From JBBCJR01 sp037190805 (lineage in GTDB: Bacteria > Pseudomonadota > Alphaproteobacteria > Sphingomonadales > Sphingomonadaceae), in the NCBI GenBank assembly GCA_037190805.1, contig JBBCJR010000015.1:21484-85483 (forward strand): DNA of 64,000 nucleotides. Direction: 5' to 3'. Under the pieces are notes generated by a model, which was given only the letters and a program-made list of their open reading frames with translations, was not told where the DNA came from and searched no databases. The position numbers were made by a program, and so were the translations under genes. Positions 53,413-62,730 of the stretch are shown piece by piece (the stretch's first letter is position 1; each line of letters begins with the position of its first letter).

Positions 53413-54026
53413 AGCTCCACTCCCTGCCCGACCGGCTGATCGACGTTGCGCACCGCGTCCGCCGAGCGGCGGGCGACCTGATCGTTGATATTCTGGCGAC
53501 GCACGCCGCTGCGCTCACGATGGGTGAGGACGATCGCGCCGATCATCGCCACCAGCAGCACAAGGCCCGAAGCCTCGAAGATGAAGGCGTAGCGGGTGTA
53601 GATGACGCTGCCCATCGCCTCGATATTGGTCATGCCCGCGGCCGCCGCCGTTGGCAGCGCCTTGGCCGTCGGGGCGATCGCGCCCGCCTGCCAGGCGCCG
53701 ATGGCGAACACCAGTTCGGCGAAGAAGATGATGCCCAGGATCACGCCGAACGGCAAATAGCGGACGAAGCCGGCCCTCAATGCGGCGAAATCGATGTCGA
53801 GCATCATCACCACGAACAGGAACAGCACCGCGACCGCGCCGACATAGACGATGACCAGCAGGGCAGCCAGGAACTCCGCCCCCAGCAGCAGGAACAGGCC
53901 AGCGGCGTTGAAGAACGCCAGTATCAGCCACAGGACCGAATGCACCGGATTGCGCGCAAAGATCGTCAACGCGGCGGACGCGATGAGGATGGTTGCAAAC
54001 AGATAAAAGGCGAAAGCCTGGATCAC
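53409..54026 (-). CDS. nuoJ: NADH-quinone oxidoreductase subunit J
   Basis: Membrane subunit of complex I. It is 205 residues, with the conserved third helix EFLAALLVIVYVGAVAVLFLFVVMML that contains the pi-bulge region in structures. Five hydrophobic segments precede a hydrophilic C-terminal tail. The start is GTG. A 37-base gap separates it from nuoI, the longest within this part of the operon. Confidence 0.96.
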   Translation of the reverse strand: MIQAFAFYLFATILIASAALTIFARNPVHSVLWLILAFFNAAGLFLLLGAEFLAALLVIVYVGAVAVLFLFVVMMLDIDFAALRAGFVRYLPFGVILGIIFFAELVFAIGAWQAGAIAPTAKALPTAAAAGMTNIEAMGSVIYTRYAFIFEASGLVLLVAMIGAIVLTHRERSGVRRQNINDQVARRSADAVRNVDQPVGQGVEL

Positions 54027-54063
54027 GGCGGTGAATCAGCCCCTTTGGTTATTGACGTGGCGA

Positions 54064-54549
54064 TTAACGATAGGGTGCGTCTGCGGCAAGGTTCTGGGCA
54101 ATGGCGCGCTCCCAGCGGTCGCCATTGGCCAGCAATTTGGCCTTGTCGTAGATCAGCTCTTCTCGCGTCTCGGTCGAAAACTCGAAATTCGGCCCCTCGA
54201 CCACCGCATCCACCGGGCAGGCTTCCTGACAGAAGCCGCAGTAGATGCATTTGGTCATGTCGATGTCATAGCGGGTTGTGCGGCGCGAGCCGTCCTCGCG
54301 CGGCTCGGCCTCGATGGTGATCGCCTGCGCCGGGCATACAGCCTCGCAAAGCTTGCACGCGATGCAGCGTTCCTCGCCGTTCGGATAACGGCGCAGCACG
54401 TGCTCGCCGCGAAAGCGGGGCGAGATTGGGTTCTTCTCATAGGGGTAGTTCACCGTCGCCTTGGGCTTGAAGAAATACTTCAAGGTCAGCCAGTGCGCCT
54501 GGATGAATTCGATGAGGAACAGCGACTTGATCGCGCGAACAGCGGACAT
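54064..54549 (-). CDS. nuoI: NADH-quinone oxidoreductase subunit I
   Basis: Peripheral-arm subunit carrying clusters N6a and N6b. It is 161 residues with two 4Fe-4S motifs, CIACKLCEAVCP and CIYCGFCQEACP, and an amphipathic N-terminus (LFLIEFIQAHWLTLKYFF) that contacts the membrane arm. It begins 4 bases after nuoH. Confidence 0.98.
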   Translation of the reverse strand: MSAVRAIKSLFLIEFIQAHWLTLKYFFKPKATVNYPYEKNPISPRFRGEHVLRRYPNGEERCIACKLCEAVCPAQAITIEAEPREDGSRRTTRYDIDMTKCIYCGFCQEACPVDAVVEGPNFEFSTETREELIYDKAKLLANGDRWERAIAQNLAADAPYR

Positions 54550-54553
54550 CGGA

Positions 54554-55597
54554 TCAGGCTCCGTAGCGGGTGAGCATCAGCCACCCGGAGACGAGGACGA
54601 CCCAGAACAGCGACAGCGGAAAGAATATCTTCCACCCCAGCCGCATCAGCTGGTCGTAGCGATACCTGGGCACCGTCGCCTTCACCCAGGCGAAGACGAA
54701 GAAGAAGAACGCCATCTTGAGGACGAGCCAGATGAAGCCCGGCACCAGATAGAGCGGTTCAAGGTCGAGCGGGGGCAGCCAGCCGCCGAAGAACAGCACG
54801 CTGGTCAGCGCGCACATCAGGAGGATGTTGGCATATTCGCCGAGGAAGAACAGCGCGAACGCCATCGACGAATATTCGGTCTGGTAGCCGGCGACCAGTT
54901 CCGATTCCGCTTCGGCGAGGTCGAAGGGGGGCCGGTTGGTCTCGGCCAGCGCCGAGATGAAGAACACCACGCCCATCGGCAGCAGCAGCGGGTTGAAGAA
55001 GTTGGCGTTGACCAGCCCCAGCACCGCGCCCTTCTGCGCCCAGATGATGTCGTTCATGTTGAAGCTGGCGGCGTAGAGCACGACACAGACGATGACGAAG
55101 CCGATCGAGACTTCGTAGCTGACCATCTGCGCGGCGGACCTGAGCGACGACAGGAACGGGTATTTCGAGTTCGACGCCCAGCCCGACATGATGATGCCGT
55201 AAACGCCCAGTGACGAGATCGCGAGGATGTAGAGGACGCCGATATTGATATCGGCAAGCACGGCTTCGGCCGAGAACGGAACCACCGCCCAGCCGACCAG
55301 GGCCAGCGTGAAGGTGATCATCGGCGCCAGGATGAAAATGCCCTTGTTGGCGCTCGCCGGAACGATGGTTTCCTTCAGGAACAGCTTGGCGCCATCGGCA
55401 AAGCTCTGAAGGATGCCGAACGGACCGACGACATTGGGACCGCGCCGCATCTGGATCGCGGCCCAGATCTTGCGGTCGAAATAGACCGACAGGGCAACCA
55501 CCAGCAGCAGCGGCAGCACGATCAGCAGGATCAGCAGCAGCGTGGCGACAAACCAGCCGAAGCCATAGCCGAGATAGGTCTGGAAGAACGCCGTCAT
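54554..55597 (-). CDS. nuoH: NADH-quinone oxidoreductase subunit H
   Basis: Membrane subunit that forms much of the quinone tunnel. It is 347 residues with about eight transmembrane helices. Family blocks are IWAAIQMRRGPNVVGPFG, LQSFADGAKLFLKE, GWASNSKYPFLSSLRSAAQM and ETNRPPFDLAEAESELVAGY. Its ATG overlaps the nuoG stop (ATGA). Confidence 0.98.
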   Translation of the reverse strand: MTAFFQTYLGYGFGWFVATLLLILLIVLPLLLVVALSVYFDRKIWAAIQMRRGPNVVGPFGILQSFADGAKLFLKETIVPASANKGIFILAPMITFTLALVGWAVVPFSAEAVLADINIGVLYILAISSLGVYGIIMSGWASNSKYPFLSSLRSAAQMVSYEVSIGFVIVCVVLYAASFNMNDIIWAQKGAVLGLVNANFFNPLLLPMGVVFFISALAETNRPPFDLAEAESELVAGYQTEYSSMAFALFFLGEYANILLMCALTSVLFFGGWLPPLDLEPLYLVPGFIWLVLKMAFFFFVFAWVKATVPRYRYDQLMRLGWKIFFPLSLFWVVLVSGWLMLTRYGA

Positions 55598-57588
55598 TCC
55601 GCGGCCTCCGCGAAGCTCTGGCCATGAAGGAGTTCGGCCGAGCAGCGCGCCATGGTCGGCGACGCGCGGCAGATGGCGTTGGTCAGGTAGAAATCATCGA
55701 TCGCGTAAGTGACCGGACCGCCGGGCGCGGCCGTGTCAGGCAGCGACGGCGCCGCGAACGGCCGCTCGATCAACCCCTCGGTCGCCAGCTGGGGGTGCGT
55801 CGCAGCGATCGCCGCGCGCAGCTGGCGCAGGTCGTCGAACGGCAGCGTTTTGCCCAGGACTTCCGACAAGGCGCGGAAGATCGTCCAGTCCTCACGCGCG
55901 TCGCCCGGCGGGTAGACCGCCCGCTCGCCGCGCTGGACCCGCCCTTCCAGGTTGACCCAGGTGCCGGGCTTCTCGGCATAGGCGGCGCCCGGCAGGATCA
56001 CGTCGGCATGGGCCGCCGCGCGGTCGCCATGATGGCCGACATAGGCCTTGAAGCTCTTGGCGAACGGCGCGAGGTCAAGCTCGTCCGCGCCGAGCAGGAA
56101 CAACAGCTTCGGTTTCGCCTCGGCGATGGCGGCGGTGCCGCCGGCCACTGTGAAACCAAGCTCCAGCCCGCCCATGCGCGAGGCGGCGGTGTGGAGGACG
56201 TTGAACGCCCCCTTCCCCGCCAGCTTCAGCGCCGCCGCGAACACGCCCTCGCCCGCCAGCACCGCCTCAGCGACGATGACGGCGGGTGCCTTGGCATCCT
56301 TCAGCGCCTTGGCGGCATCCTTCGGCAGCTTGGCGAGCAGCGACAGATCGTCGCCCAGCCAGGTCACCGGATAGGTGAGGTCGACCTCAGGACCGATCGC
56401 CAGCACCTTGGCGCCAGCCTTCACGGCCTTGCGGATGCGGGTGTTGACCAGCGGCGCTTCCCAGCGCGGATTGCTGCCGACGAGCAGAATGACATCGGCG
56501 CTCTCGATGCCCGGCAGCGTCGATGCGAAGCGCAGCGCCGACAGGCTGGACGTATCATAGGCAAGGCCGGTCTGCCGTATCTCGGTCAGGTCCGAGCCCA
56601 GGCTGGCCAGCAGCGCCTTTACAGCGAACAGGCTTTCCACCTCGACCAGATCGCCCGCGATCGCGGCGACGCCGGCCTTGGCGGTTTTCGCCTTTTCAGC
56701 GATAGCGGCGAACGCCTCGCCCCAGGTCGCCTGCACCAGCTTGCCGTCACGGCGGACATAGGGGCTATCGAGGCGCCGGCGCACCAGGCCGTCGACGGCG
56801 TGGCGAGTCTTGTCGTGTGCCCATTCCTCGTTGACGAGGTCGTTGACGCGCGGCAGCGCCCGCAGCACCTGCCGGCCCCGGCTGTCGAGGCGGATATTGG
56901 TGCCGACCGCGTCCATGACGTCGATCGCCGGCGTCTTGCGCAGCTCCCACGGCCGCGCCTCGAAGGCATAGGGCTTGGACGTCAGCGCGCCGACCGGGCA
57001 CAGATCGACGACATTGCCGGACAGTTCCGACGTCGCGGCCTTTTCCAGATAGGTCGTGATCTGCATGTTCTCGCCGCGATAGATGGCGCCGATCTCCTCG
57101 ACCCCAGCGACTTCCTCGGCGAAGCGCACGCAGCGGGTGCACTGGATGCAGCGGGTCATGATCGTCTTGACGATCGGACCCATATATTTGTCGGTGACCG
57201 CCCGCTTATTCTCGTCGTAGCGGCTCTGGCCCTTGCCATAGGCGACCGACTGGTCCTGCAGGTCGCACTCGCCGCCCTGATCGCAGATCGGGCAGTCGAG
57301 CGGGTGGTTGATGAGCAGGAACTCCATCACACCCTCACGCGCCTTCTTGACCATCTCCGACTGGGTGGAGACGGTCTGGCCCTCGGCGGCCGGCAGCGCG
57401 CACGACGCCTGGGGCTTGGGCGGCCCCGGCTTCACCTCGACCAAGCACATGCGGCAGTTGCCGGCGATCGACAGCCGCTCGTGATAACAGAAGCGCGGAA
57501 TCTCCTTCCCCGCCGCCTCGCATGCCTGAAGCACGGTGGCGCCCGCGGGGACTTCGACCTCGATCCCGTCGACGGTGAGCTTAGGCAT
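55594..57588 (-). CDS. nuoG: NADH-quinone oxidoreductase subunit G
   Basis: Largest peripheral-arm subunit, carrying clusters N1b, N4 and N5. It is 664 residues. The N-terminal 2Fe-2S domain has CYHERLSIAGNCRMC, the next His/Cys motif is CPICDQGGECDLQD, then CIQCTRCVRFAEEVAG. A molybdopterin-oxidoreductase-like domain fills the rest, without an obvious cofactor. The start overlaps the stop of the inserted gene upstream (ATGA), where nuoF would normally be the direct neighbour. Confidence 0.97.
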   Translation of the reverse strand: MPKLTVDGIEVEVPAGATVLQACEAAGKEIPRFCYHERLSIAGNCRMCLVEVKPGPPKPQASCALPAAEGQTVSTQSEMVKKAREGVMEFLLINHPLDCPICDQGGECDLQDQSVAYGKGQSRYDENKRAVTDKYMGPIVKTIMTRCIQCTRCVRFAEEVAGVEEIGAIYRGENMQITTYLEKAATSELSGNVVDLCPVGALTSKPYAFEARPWELRKTPAIDVMDAVGTNIRLDSRGRQVLRALPRVNDLVNEEWAHDKTRHAVDGLVRRRLDSPYVRRDGKLVQATWGEAFAAIAEKAKTAKAGVAAIAGDLVEVESLFAVKALLASLGSDLTEIRQTGLAYDTSSLSALRFASTLPGIESADVILLVGSNPRWEAPLVNTRIRKAVKAGAKVLAIGPEVDLTYPVTWLGDDLSLLAKLPKDAAKALKDAKAPAVIVAEAVLAGEGVFAAALKLAGKGAFNVLHTAASRMGGLELGFTVAGGTAAIAEAKPKLLFLLGADELDLAPFAKSFKAYVGHHGDRAAAHADVILPGAAYAEKPGTWVNLEGRVQRGERAVYPPGDAREDWTIFRALSEVLGKTLPFDDLRQLRAAIAATHPQLATEGLIERPFAAPSLPDTAAPGGPVTYAIDDFYLTNAICRASPTMARCSAELLHGQSFAEAAE

Positions 57589-58319
57589 CAGTTTGCTTTC
57601 AGACGTTTGACGGACGCACCAGCCGGGGCTCCCGCGAGACGATAGAAATTCACAGCTAGTGCGCCGCGAGCGAGTGTCCGGGTGATTTTTATCTGCTGTA
57701 TGTCTAGGCAATCACCGAACGCTTGAGACAACGCGCTTATAGCAGCGCCTTCGGACGTTGAGCCGATTTCTGTCAGCAGCAGCGCGTGTGCCTTTGACGG
57801 GTCTTGGCGCACCACGCATTCCGCCCATTTGGATAAGGCATAGAAGGTATTTTTTTTGTCGTATTGTTCTTGCGCATCTTTCGCTTTGCGATTGGTTTTT
57901 CCTACTAGATCGGGATCAACTGACTCAGGCAAAGCGCGCGTCAACGCGGGCACCTTTGAAAATTCAAATGTTGAAGCGGAAGGATAATCGCGCCTAACCA
58001 ACCCCTCAGCCAATGTGTATGGAAAATAATCGTACGAAAAACTTAACGTCACATCACCGGTCGGACCAGTTGCGCGCAGAAGGCAATACTCATCCAACAG
58101 TTTGACGCCATCCCTAAAAATCGAGGTGTTCGATACACCCTCAAGTATCATTGCGCGAACTACGGGAGCGTTTCTATTTATCACGCAATCAGCAAAGGTC
58201 GCAGCAACACGGGCAACGCGAACCTGCTCCTTTGTCGACGACTCGGCTGCGTCCGCCGAGCCCACGCCAAAGGCGACCACGCTAAAAAACCCCATGCTCC
58301 GGTGCGCGCTGAACGTCAT
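57588..58319 (-). CDS. exported two-repeat hypothetical protein inside the nuo operon
   Basis: A 243-residue protein of no family I can name. It has a probable signal peptide (residues 1-25, ending GSADAA) and two related halves. Residues about 38-112 hold FADCV, then EYCL, then LAEGLVRRDY. Residues 161-227 hold WAECV, then GDCL, then LARGALAVNFY. The paired cysteines are 34 and 36 residues apart (Cys45/79 and Cys168/204). Both ends overlap nuo genes by ATGA. The gene is poorer in GC than its neighbours: bases 57841-57900 contain 21 G or C of 60. It is not a complex I subunit known to me; an acquired or duplicated sphingomonad secreted protein is the likeliest reading. Confidence 0.78.
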   Translation of the reverse strand: MTFSAHRSMGFFSVVAFGVGSADAAESSTKEQVRVARVAATFADCVINRNAPVVRAMILEGVSNTSIFRDGVKLLDEYCLLRATGPTGDVTLSFSYDYFPYTLAEGLVRRDYPSASTFEFSKVPALTRALPESVDPDLVGKTNRKAKDAQEQYDKKNTFYALSKWAECVVRQDPSKAHALLLTEIGSTSEGAAISALSQAFGDCLDIQQIKITRTLARGALAVNFYRLAGAPAGASVKRLKAN

Positions 58320-59608
58320 TCCGCTGCCTCGAGAGCGCCAGCACGACGCTCGTTGATCCGCCGCTCGATCTCGGGGCGGAAATGGCGGATCAGGCCCTGG
58401 ATCGGCCAGGCGGCCGCGTCGCCCAGGGCGCAGATGGTGTGACCTTCGACCTGTTTCGTCACTTCGAACAGCATGTCGATCTCGCTGGGGTCGGCATTAC
58501 CTTCGCGCAGCCGCTCCATCACCCGCCACATCCAGCCGGTGCCTTCGCGACACGGCGTGCACTGGCCGCAGCTTTCATGCTTGTAGAAGTAGGAGATTCG
58601 GCTGATCGCGCGGACGATGTCGGTCGACTTGTCCATGACGATGACCGCCGCCGTGCCGAGGCCGGAGCCGAGCGCGCGCAGACCGTCGAAATCCATCGGC
58701 GCGTCCATGATCTCGGCCGCCGGCACCAGCGGCACCGACGAACCGCCCGGAATGACGGCGAGCAAGTTGTCCCAGCCGCCGCGCACGCCGCCGGCGTGGC
58801 GCTCGATCAACTCGCGGAACGGCACGCTCATCGCGTCCTCGACCACGCAAGGCTTGTTCACATGGCCGCTGATCTGGAACAGCTTGGTGCCCTTGTTGTT
58901 CTCCCGCCCGAAGCTGGTGAACCAGGCCGCGCCGCGCCGCATGATCGTCGGCGCCACCGCGATCGATTCGACATTGTTGACCGTGGTCGGGCAGCCATAG
59001 AGGCCGACGCCGGCCGGGAATGGGGGCTTCAGGCGCGGCTGGCCCTTCTTGCCCTCCAGGCTCTCGATCAGCGCGGTTTCCTCGCCGCAGATATAGGCGC
59101 CGGCGCCGCGATGGACGAAGACGTCGAAATCATAGCCCGAGCCGCACGCATTCTTGCCGATGAAGCCGCGATCATAGGCCTCGGCCACGGCGGCGAACAG
59201 CGTCTCCGCCTCGCGGATGAACTCGCCGCGGATATAGATATAGGCCGCGCGCGCGCGCATCGCGAAGCCGGCGACCAGCGCCCCTTCGATCAGCTTGTGC
59301 GGGTCGTGGCGGATGATCTCGCGATCCTTGCACGATCCCGGCTCGGACTCGTCGGCGTTGATGACCAGGAAGCTCGGCCGGCCGGGCGCGTTTTCCTTGG
59401 GCATGAAGCTCCACTTCATACCGGTCGGGAAGCCCGCGCCGCCACGTCCGCGCAGACCCGAGGCCTTGATCTCCTCGATGATCGCGTCCGGCCCCTTGGC
59501 CAGGATATCCTTGGTGTTGTCCCAGTCACCGCGCTTGATGGCGGCGTCCACGGTCCACGGCTGGAAGCCGTAGACGTTGGTGAAGATGCGGTCCTTGTCG
59601 TCCAACAT
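58316..59608 (-). CDS. nuoF: NADH-quinone oxidoreductase subunit F
   Basis: Binds NADH and FMN and holds cluster N3. It is 430 residues. Visible are GLRGRGGAGFPTGMKW (NADH/FMN site), ADESEPGSCKDREI, GAGAYICGEETALIESLEG and the cluster motif SCGQCTPCREGTGWM with a later Cys in GHTICALGDA. The start is the ATG overlapping the nuoE TAA by one base (TAATG). A GTG/ATG extension upstream would add MGSGVV without need. Confidence 0.97.
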   Translation of the reverse strand: MLDDKDRIFTNVYGFQPWTVDAAIKRGDWDNTKDILAKGPDAIIEEIKASGLRGRGGAGFPTGMKWSFMPKENAPGRPSFLVINADESEPGSCKDREIIRHDPHKLIEGALVAGFAMRARAAYIYIRGEFIREAETLFAAVAEAYDRGFIGKNACGSGYDFDVFVHRGAGAYICGEETALIESLEGKKGQPRLKPPFPAGVGLYGCPTTVNNVESIAVAPTIMRRGAAWFTSFGRENNKGTKLFQISGHVNKPCVVEDAMSVPFRELIERHAGGVRGGWDNLLAVIPGGSSVPLVPAAEIMDAPMDFDGLRALGSGLGTAAVIVMDKSTDIVRAISRISYFYKHESCGQCTPCREGTGWMWRVMERLREGNADPSEIDMLFEVTKQVEGHTICALGDAAAWPIQGLIRHFRPEIERRINERRAGALEAAE

Positions 59609-60285
59609 TACGACGCCGCTCCCCACTGGCCACGATAATCGTGATTCTCGCTCGCCATCTCCGCCAGGGTCGTCGGGCCACCCTCGGGGCAGCTCGCCTG
59701 GCGGCCGTTCTGCGGTCCGGCCTTCGGCGTCTCACCGCGTGCCAACGCGTCGAGCAGGCTAAGCGTCGTCTCGTAGGTCAGGTCTTCGTAATTGTCGTCG
59801 TTGATCTGGACCATCGGCGCGTTGGCGCAGGTGCCCAGGCACTCGACCTCGGTCAGGGTGAACAGCCCGTCTGCGGTGGTCGCGCCCTTCTTCAGCCCGC
59901 GATCCTTGCACGCCCGCAGCACATCGTCGGAGCCTCGCAGCATGCAGGGCGTGGTCCCGCACACCTGAACATGGTGCCGGCCGACCGGCGCCATGTTGTA
60001 CATGGTGTAGAAGGTCACGACCTCATAGGCGCGCATATAGGGCATGTTCACCGCTTTCGCGACGAACTCGATCACCGGCACCGGCAGCCAGCCCTGGGTG
60101 TGGGTTTCCGCCCCCACCTGCCGCTGGGCAAGATCGAGCAGCGGCATGACCGCGCTGTGCTCGCGCCCCGGCGGATAGCGTGCGATGATCACCTTCGCCT
60201 TTTCGGCGTTGGCGGGCGTCCATTCGAAATCGCCCCAGCGGGCGCGGACCTCGGCCTCGTCGGGAATGTGCGGGGTGTCGGCCAT
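59608..60285 (-). CDS. nuoE: NADH-quinone oxidoreductase subunit E
   Basis: Thioredoxin-fold subunit with 2Fe-2S cluster N1a. It is 225 residues. Ligand motifs are VCGTTPCMLRGS and VECLGTCANAPMVQ. A C-terminal extension of about 45 residues (GPQNGRQASCPEGGPTTL and on) is of the sort common in alphaproteobacterial NuoE. The start overlaps the nuoD stop (ATGA). Confidence 0.97.
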   Translation of the reverse strand: MADTPHIPDEAEVRARWGDFEWTPANAEKAKVIIARYPPGREHSAVMPLLDLAQRQVGAETHTQGWLPVPVIEFVAKAVNMPYMRAYEVVTFYTMYNMAPVGRHHVQVCGTTPCMLRGSDDVLRACKDRGLKKGATTADGLFTLTEVECLGTCANAPMVQINDDNYEDLTYETTLSLLDALARGETPKAGPQNGRQASCPEGGPTTLAEMASENHDYRGQWGAAS

Positions 60286-61508
60286 CAGCGATCGCACTCC
60301 CCGAAAACGACATCGACGGCGCCAAGGATGGGCACGGTATCGGCGAGCATATGACCCTTGGACATGAACTCCATCGCCTGCAGGTGACTGAAGGCGGTGG
60401 GACGGATCTTGCAGCGGTAGGGCTTGTTGGTGCCGTCCGCGACCAGATAGACGCCGAACTCGCCCTTGGGACTTTCGGTAGCGACGTAGACCTCGCCGGC
60501 GGGCACGTGGAAACCCTCGGTATAGAGCTTGAAGTGGTGGATGAGCGCTTCCATCGAGCGCTTCATCTCGCCCCGCTTTGGCGGCACCACCTTGCGGTCG
60601 ATGCTGGCGATCGGTCCTTCCGGCAACTCGCTCAGGCACTGGCGAACGATACGGAACGACTGGCGCACCTCCTCGAACCGCACCAGCATCCGGTCATAGC
60701 AGTCGCCGCGCGTGCCGACCGGGATCTCGAACTGCATCCGGTCATAGACGTCATAAGGCTGGGATCTGCGCAGGTCCCAGGCGACGCCCGACCCGCGCAG
60801 CATCGGTCCCGAAAAGCCCCAGGCCAGCGCGTCTTCCTTCGACACGGTGCCGATATCGACCGAGCGCTGCTTGAAGATGCGATTTTCCAGGACCAGTGAG
60901 ATCGCGTCCTCGAACAGCTTCGGCGCGTTCTCGGCCCAGTCGGCGATGTCGGCGATCAGCTTGACCGGCAGGTCCTGATGGACGCCGCCGGGCCGCATAT
61001 AGGCGGTGTGCATCCGGGCACCCGAAGCGCGCTCGTAGAAGCCCATCGTCTGTTCGCGGATTTCGTACAGCCACAGACCGGGCGTCAGCGCGCCGACGTC
61101 GATAACGTAGCTGGCGATGTTCAGCATATGGTTCATGACGCGGGTGATTTCCGCGAACATGACCCGGATATACTGGGCGCGCAGCGGCACCTCGAGGCCA
61201 AGCAGCTTCTCGATGGCGAGGACGTAGCTATATTCCATCGCCATCGGCGAGGCGTAGTCGAGCCGGTCGAAATAAGGCAGCGCCTGCAGATAGGTCTTGT
61301 ACTCGATCAGCTTCTCGGTGCCGCGATGGAGCAGGCCGATATGCGGGTCGATGCGCTCGACCACTTCGCCGTCCAGCTCCATGATCATGCGCAGCACGCC
61401 GTGCGCTGCCGGATGCTGGGGACCGAAATTCAGCGTGTAGTTGGCGATCTCGACGTCGTGGGGGACGTCGGCCGCCGGCGCGGCACTGGTGGCGAGCGTG
61501 TCGGTCAC
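60285..61508 (-). CDS. nuoD: NADH-quinone oxidoreductase subunit D
   Basis: 49-kDa-type subunit lining the quinone site with NuoB. It is 407 residues. Conserved blocks are NFGPQHPAAHGVLR with the quinone-site His, PHIGLLHRGTEKLIE, and a C-terminal IVFGE-like VDVVFGECDR. The start is GTG, overlapping the nuoC stop as GTGA. NuoC and NuoD are separate here, unlike the E. coli fusion. Confidence 0.97.
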   Translation of the reverse strand: MTDTLATSAAPAADVPHDVEIANYTLNFGPQHPAAHGVLRMIMELDGEVVERIDPHIGLLHRGTEKLIEYKTYLQALPYFDRLDYASPMAMEYSYVLAIEKLLGLEVPLRAQYIRVMFAEITRVMNHMLNIASYVIDVGALTPGLWLYEIREQTMGFYERASGARMHTAYMRPGGVHQDLPVKLIADIADWAENAPKLFEDAISLVLENRIFKQRSVDIGTVSKEDALAWGFSGPMLRGSGVAWDLRRSQPYDVYDRMQFEIPVGTRGDCYDRMLVRFEEVRQSFRIVRQCLSELPEGPIASIDRKVVPPKRGEMKRSMEALIHHFKLYTEGFHVPAGEVYVATESPKGEFGVYLVADGTNKPYRCKIRPTAFSHLQAMEFMSKGHMLADTVPILGAVDVVFGECDR

Positions 61509-62173
61509 TTCTTCACCTCGTCGGCCTTCACCGGCGTCGGCGCGCCGGGGGCTTCGCCTTGCGCCTTCTCGTCGCCGGGCAGGATATACTCCGCCCCTTC
61601 CCACGGGCTCATGAAGTCGAAGCTGCGGAAGTCCTGCGCGAGCTTCACCGGCTCATAGACGACGCGCTTATGCTCTTCGGAATAGCGCAGCTCGACATAG
61701 CCGGTCAGCGGAAAGTCCTTGCGCTGCGGATGCCCCTGGAAGCCATAGTCGGTCAGGATACGACGAAGGTCGGTGTTGCCGTCGAACAGCACCCCGTACA
61801 TGTCGTAGACTTCGCGCTCCAGCCAGCCGGCGACCGGCCACAAGCCGGTGACGGACGGCACGGCATCGTCCTCGTTCGTGGCCACATGGACGCGGAGACG
61901 ATGATTGCGGGTCACGGACAGCAGGCAATAGACGACCTCGAACCGCTCGGGACGGCTGGGCCAGTCGACGCCGGCGATTTCCATCAACTGCTGATATTCA
62001 AGGCCCGGCGTATCGCGCAGCGCGCGCATCGCGTCGACCAGCGCATCGCGGCGAACATGGACCGCAAGCTCGCCCACCGCCTCGACGACCTCGATCACGA
62101 CGTCGCCCAGGGCGGCGTGCACGCGCTCGGCGACGCCATCGTTGGACGTATAACGGGGCGCGGGACTGCTCAC
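61505..62173 (-). CDS. nuoC: NADH-quinone oxidoreductase subunit C
   Basis: 30-kDa-type peripheral-arm subunit. It is 222 residues, with EIAGVDWPSRPERFEVVYCLLS, WLEREVYDMYGVLFDGNTDLRRILTDYGF and GHPQRKDFPLTGYVELRY. A Pro/Ala/Lys tail follows. The start is GTG, overlapping the nuoB stop as GTGA. Confidence 0.97.
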   Translation of the reverse strand: MSSPAPRYTSNDGVAERVHAALGDVVIEVVEAVGELAVHVRRDALVDAMRALRDTPGLEYQQLMEIAGVDWPSRPERFEVVYCLLSVTRNHRLRVHVATNEDDAVPSVTGLWPVAGWLEREVYDMYGVLFDGNTDLRRILTDYGFQGHPQRKDFPLTGYVELRYSEEHKRVVYEPVKLAQDFRSFDFMSPWEGAEYILPGDEKAQGEAPGAPTPVKADEVKK

Positions 62174-62730
62174 CGTTCGAAGGTCCCGATCCGGCGAATT
62201 TTCCGCTGCAACGTCATGATGCCGTAGAGCAGCGCCTCGGCCGTCGGCGGACAGCCCGGCACATAGACGTCGACCGGCACGATGCGGTCACAGCCGCGCA
62301 CCACCGAATAGCTGTAGTGATAATAGCCGCCGCCATTGGCGCAGGAGCCCATGGAGATGACGTAGCGCGGCTCGGACATCTGGTCGTAGACGCGGCGGAG
62401 CGCCGGCGCCATCTTGTTGCACAGGGTACCGGCGACGATCATGCAGTCCGATTGGCGCGGCGACGCGCGCGGCGCGGCGCCGAACCGCTCCAGATCGTAG
62501 CGCGGCATGTTGAGGTGGATCATCTCGACCGCGCAGCAGGCAAGACCGAACGTCATCCACCACAGGGAGCCGGTCCGCGCCCAGGTGAACAGATCCTCGG
62601 TCGATGTGACGAGGAAGCCCTTGTCGTTCAGCTCGGAATTGAGATCGGCGAAGAAACCCGGATCAGGCTGAGTGCCGGGCGCCGGCGCACCGATCGGCAG
62701 CGTCGACGGGCGGGCGAGTTCTACTCCCAT
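62170..62730 (-). CDS. nuoB: NADH-quinone oxidoreductase subunit B
   Basis: Holds cluster N2, the last before quinone. It is 186 residues. The four cluster cysteines are in FGLACCAVEMIH (the adjacent pair), SMGSCANGGG and YVPGCPPTAEALLYGI. It starts inside the end of nuoA with a 10-base overlap. Confidence 0.98.
   Translation of the reverse strand: MGVELARPSTLPIGAPAPGTQPDPGFFADLNSELNDKGFLVTSTEDLFTWARTGSLWWMTFGLACCAVEMIHLNMPRYDLERFGAAPRASPRQSDCMIVAGTLCNKMAPALRRVYDQMSEPRYVISMGSCANGGGYYHYSYSVVRGCDRIVPVDVYVPGCPPTAEALLYGIMTLQRKIRRIGTFER

Noticed and set aside
55624..57645. 673-codon open frame opposite nuoG, and a 586-codon frame opposite nuoL (51679-53439)
   Set aside because: Same shadow effect; no ribosome site, no recognisable family, and full overlap with conserved subunits.
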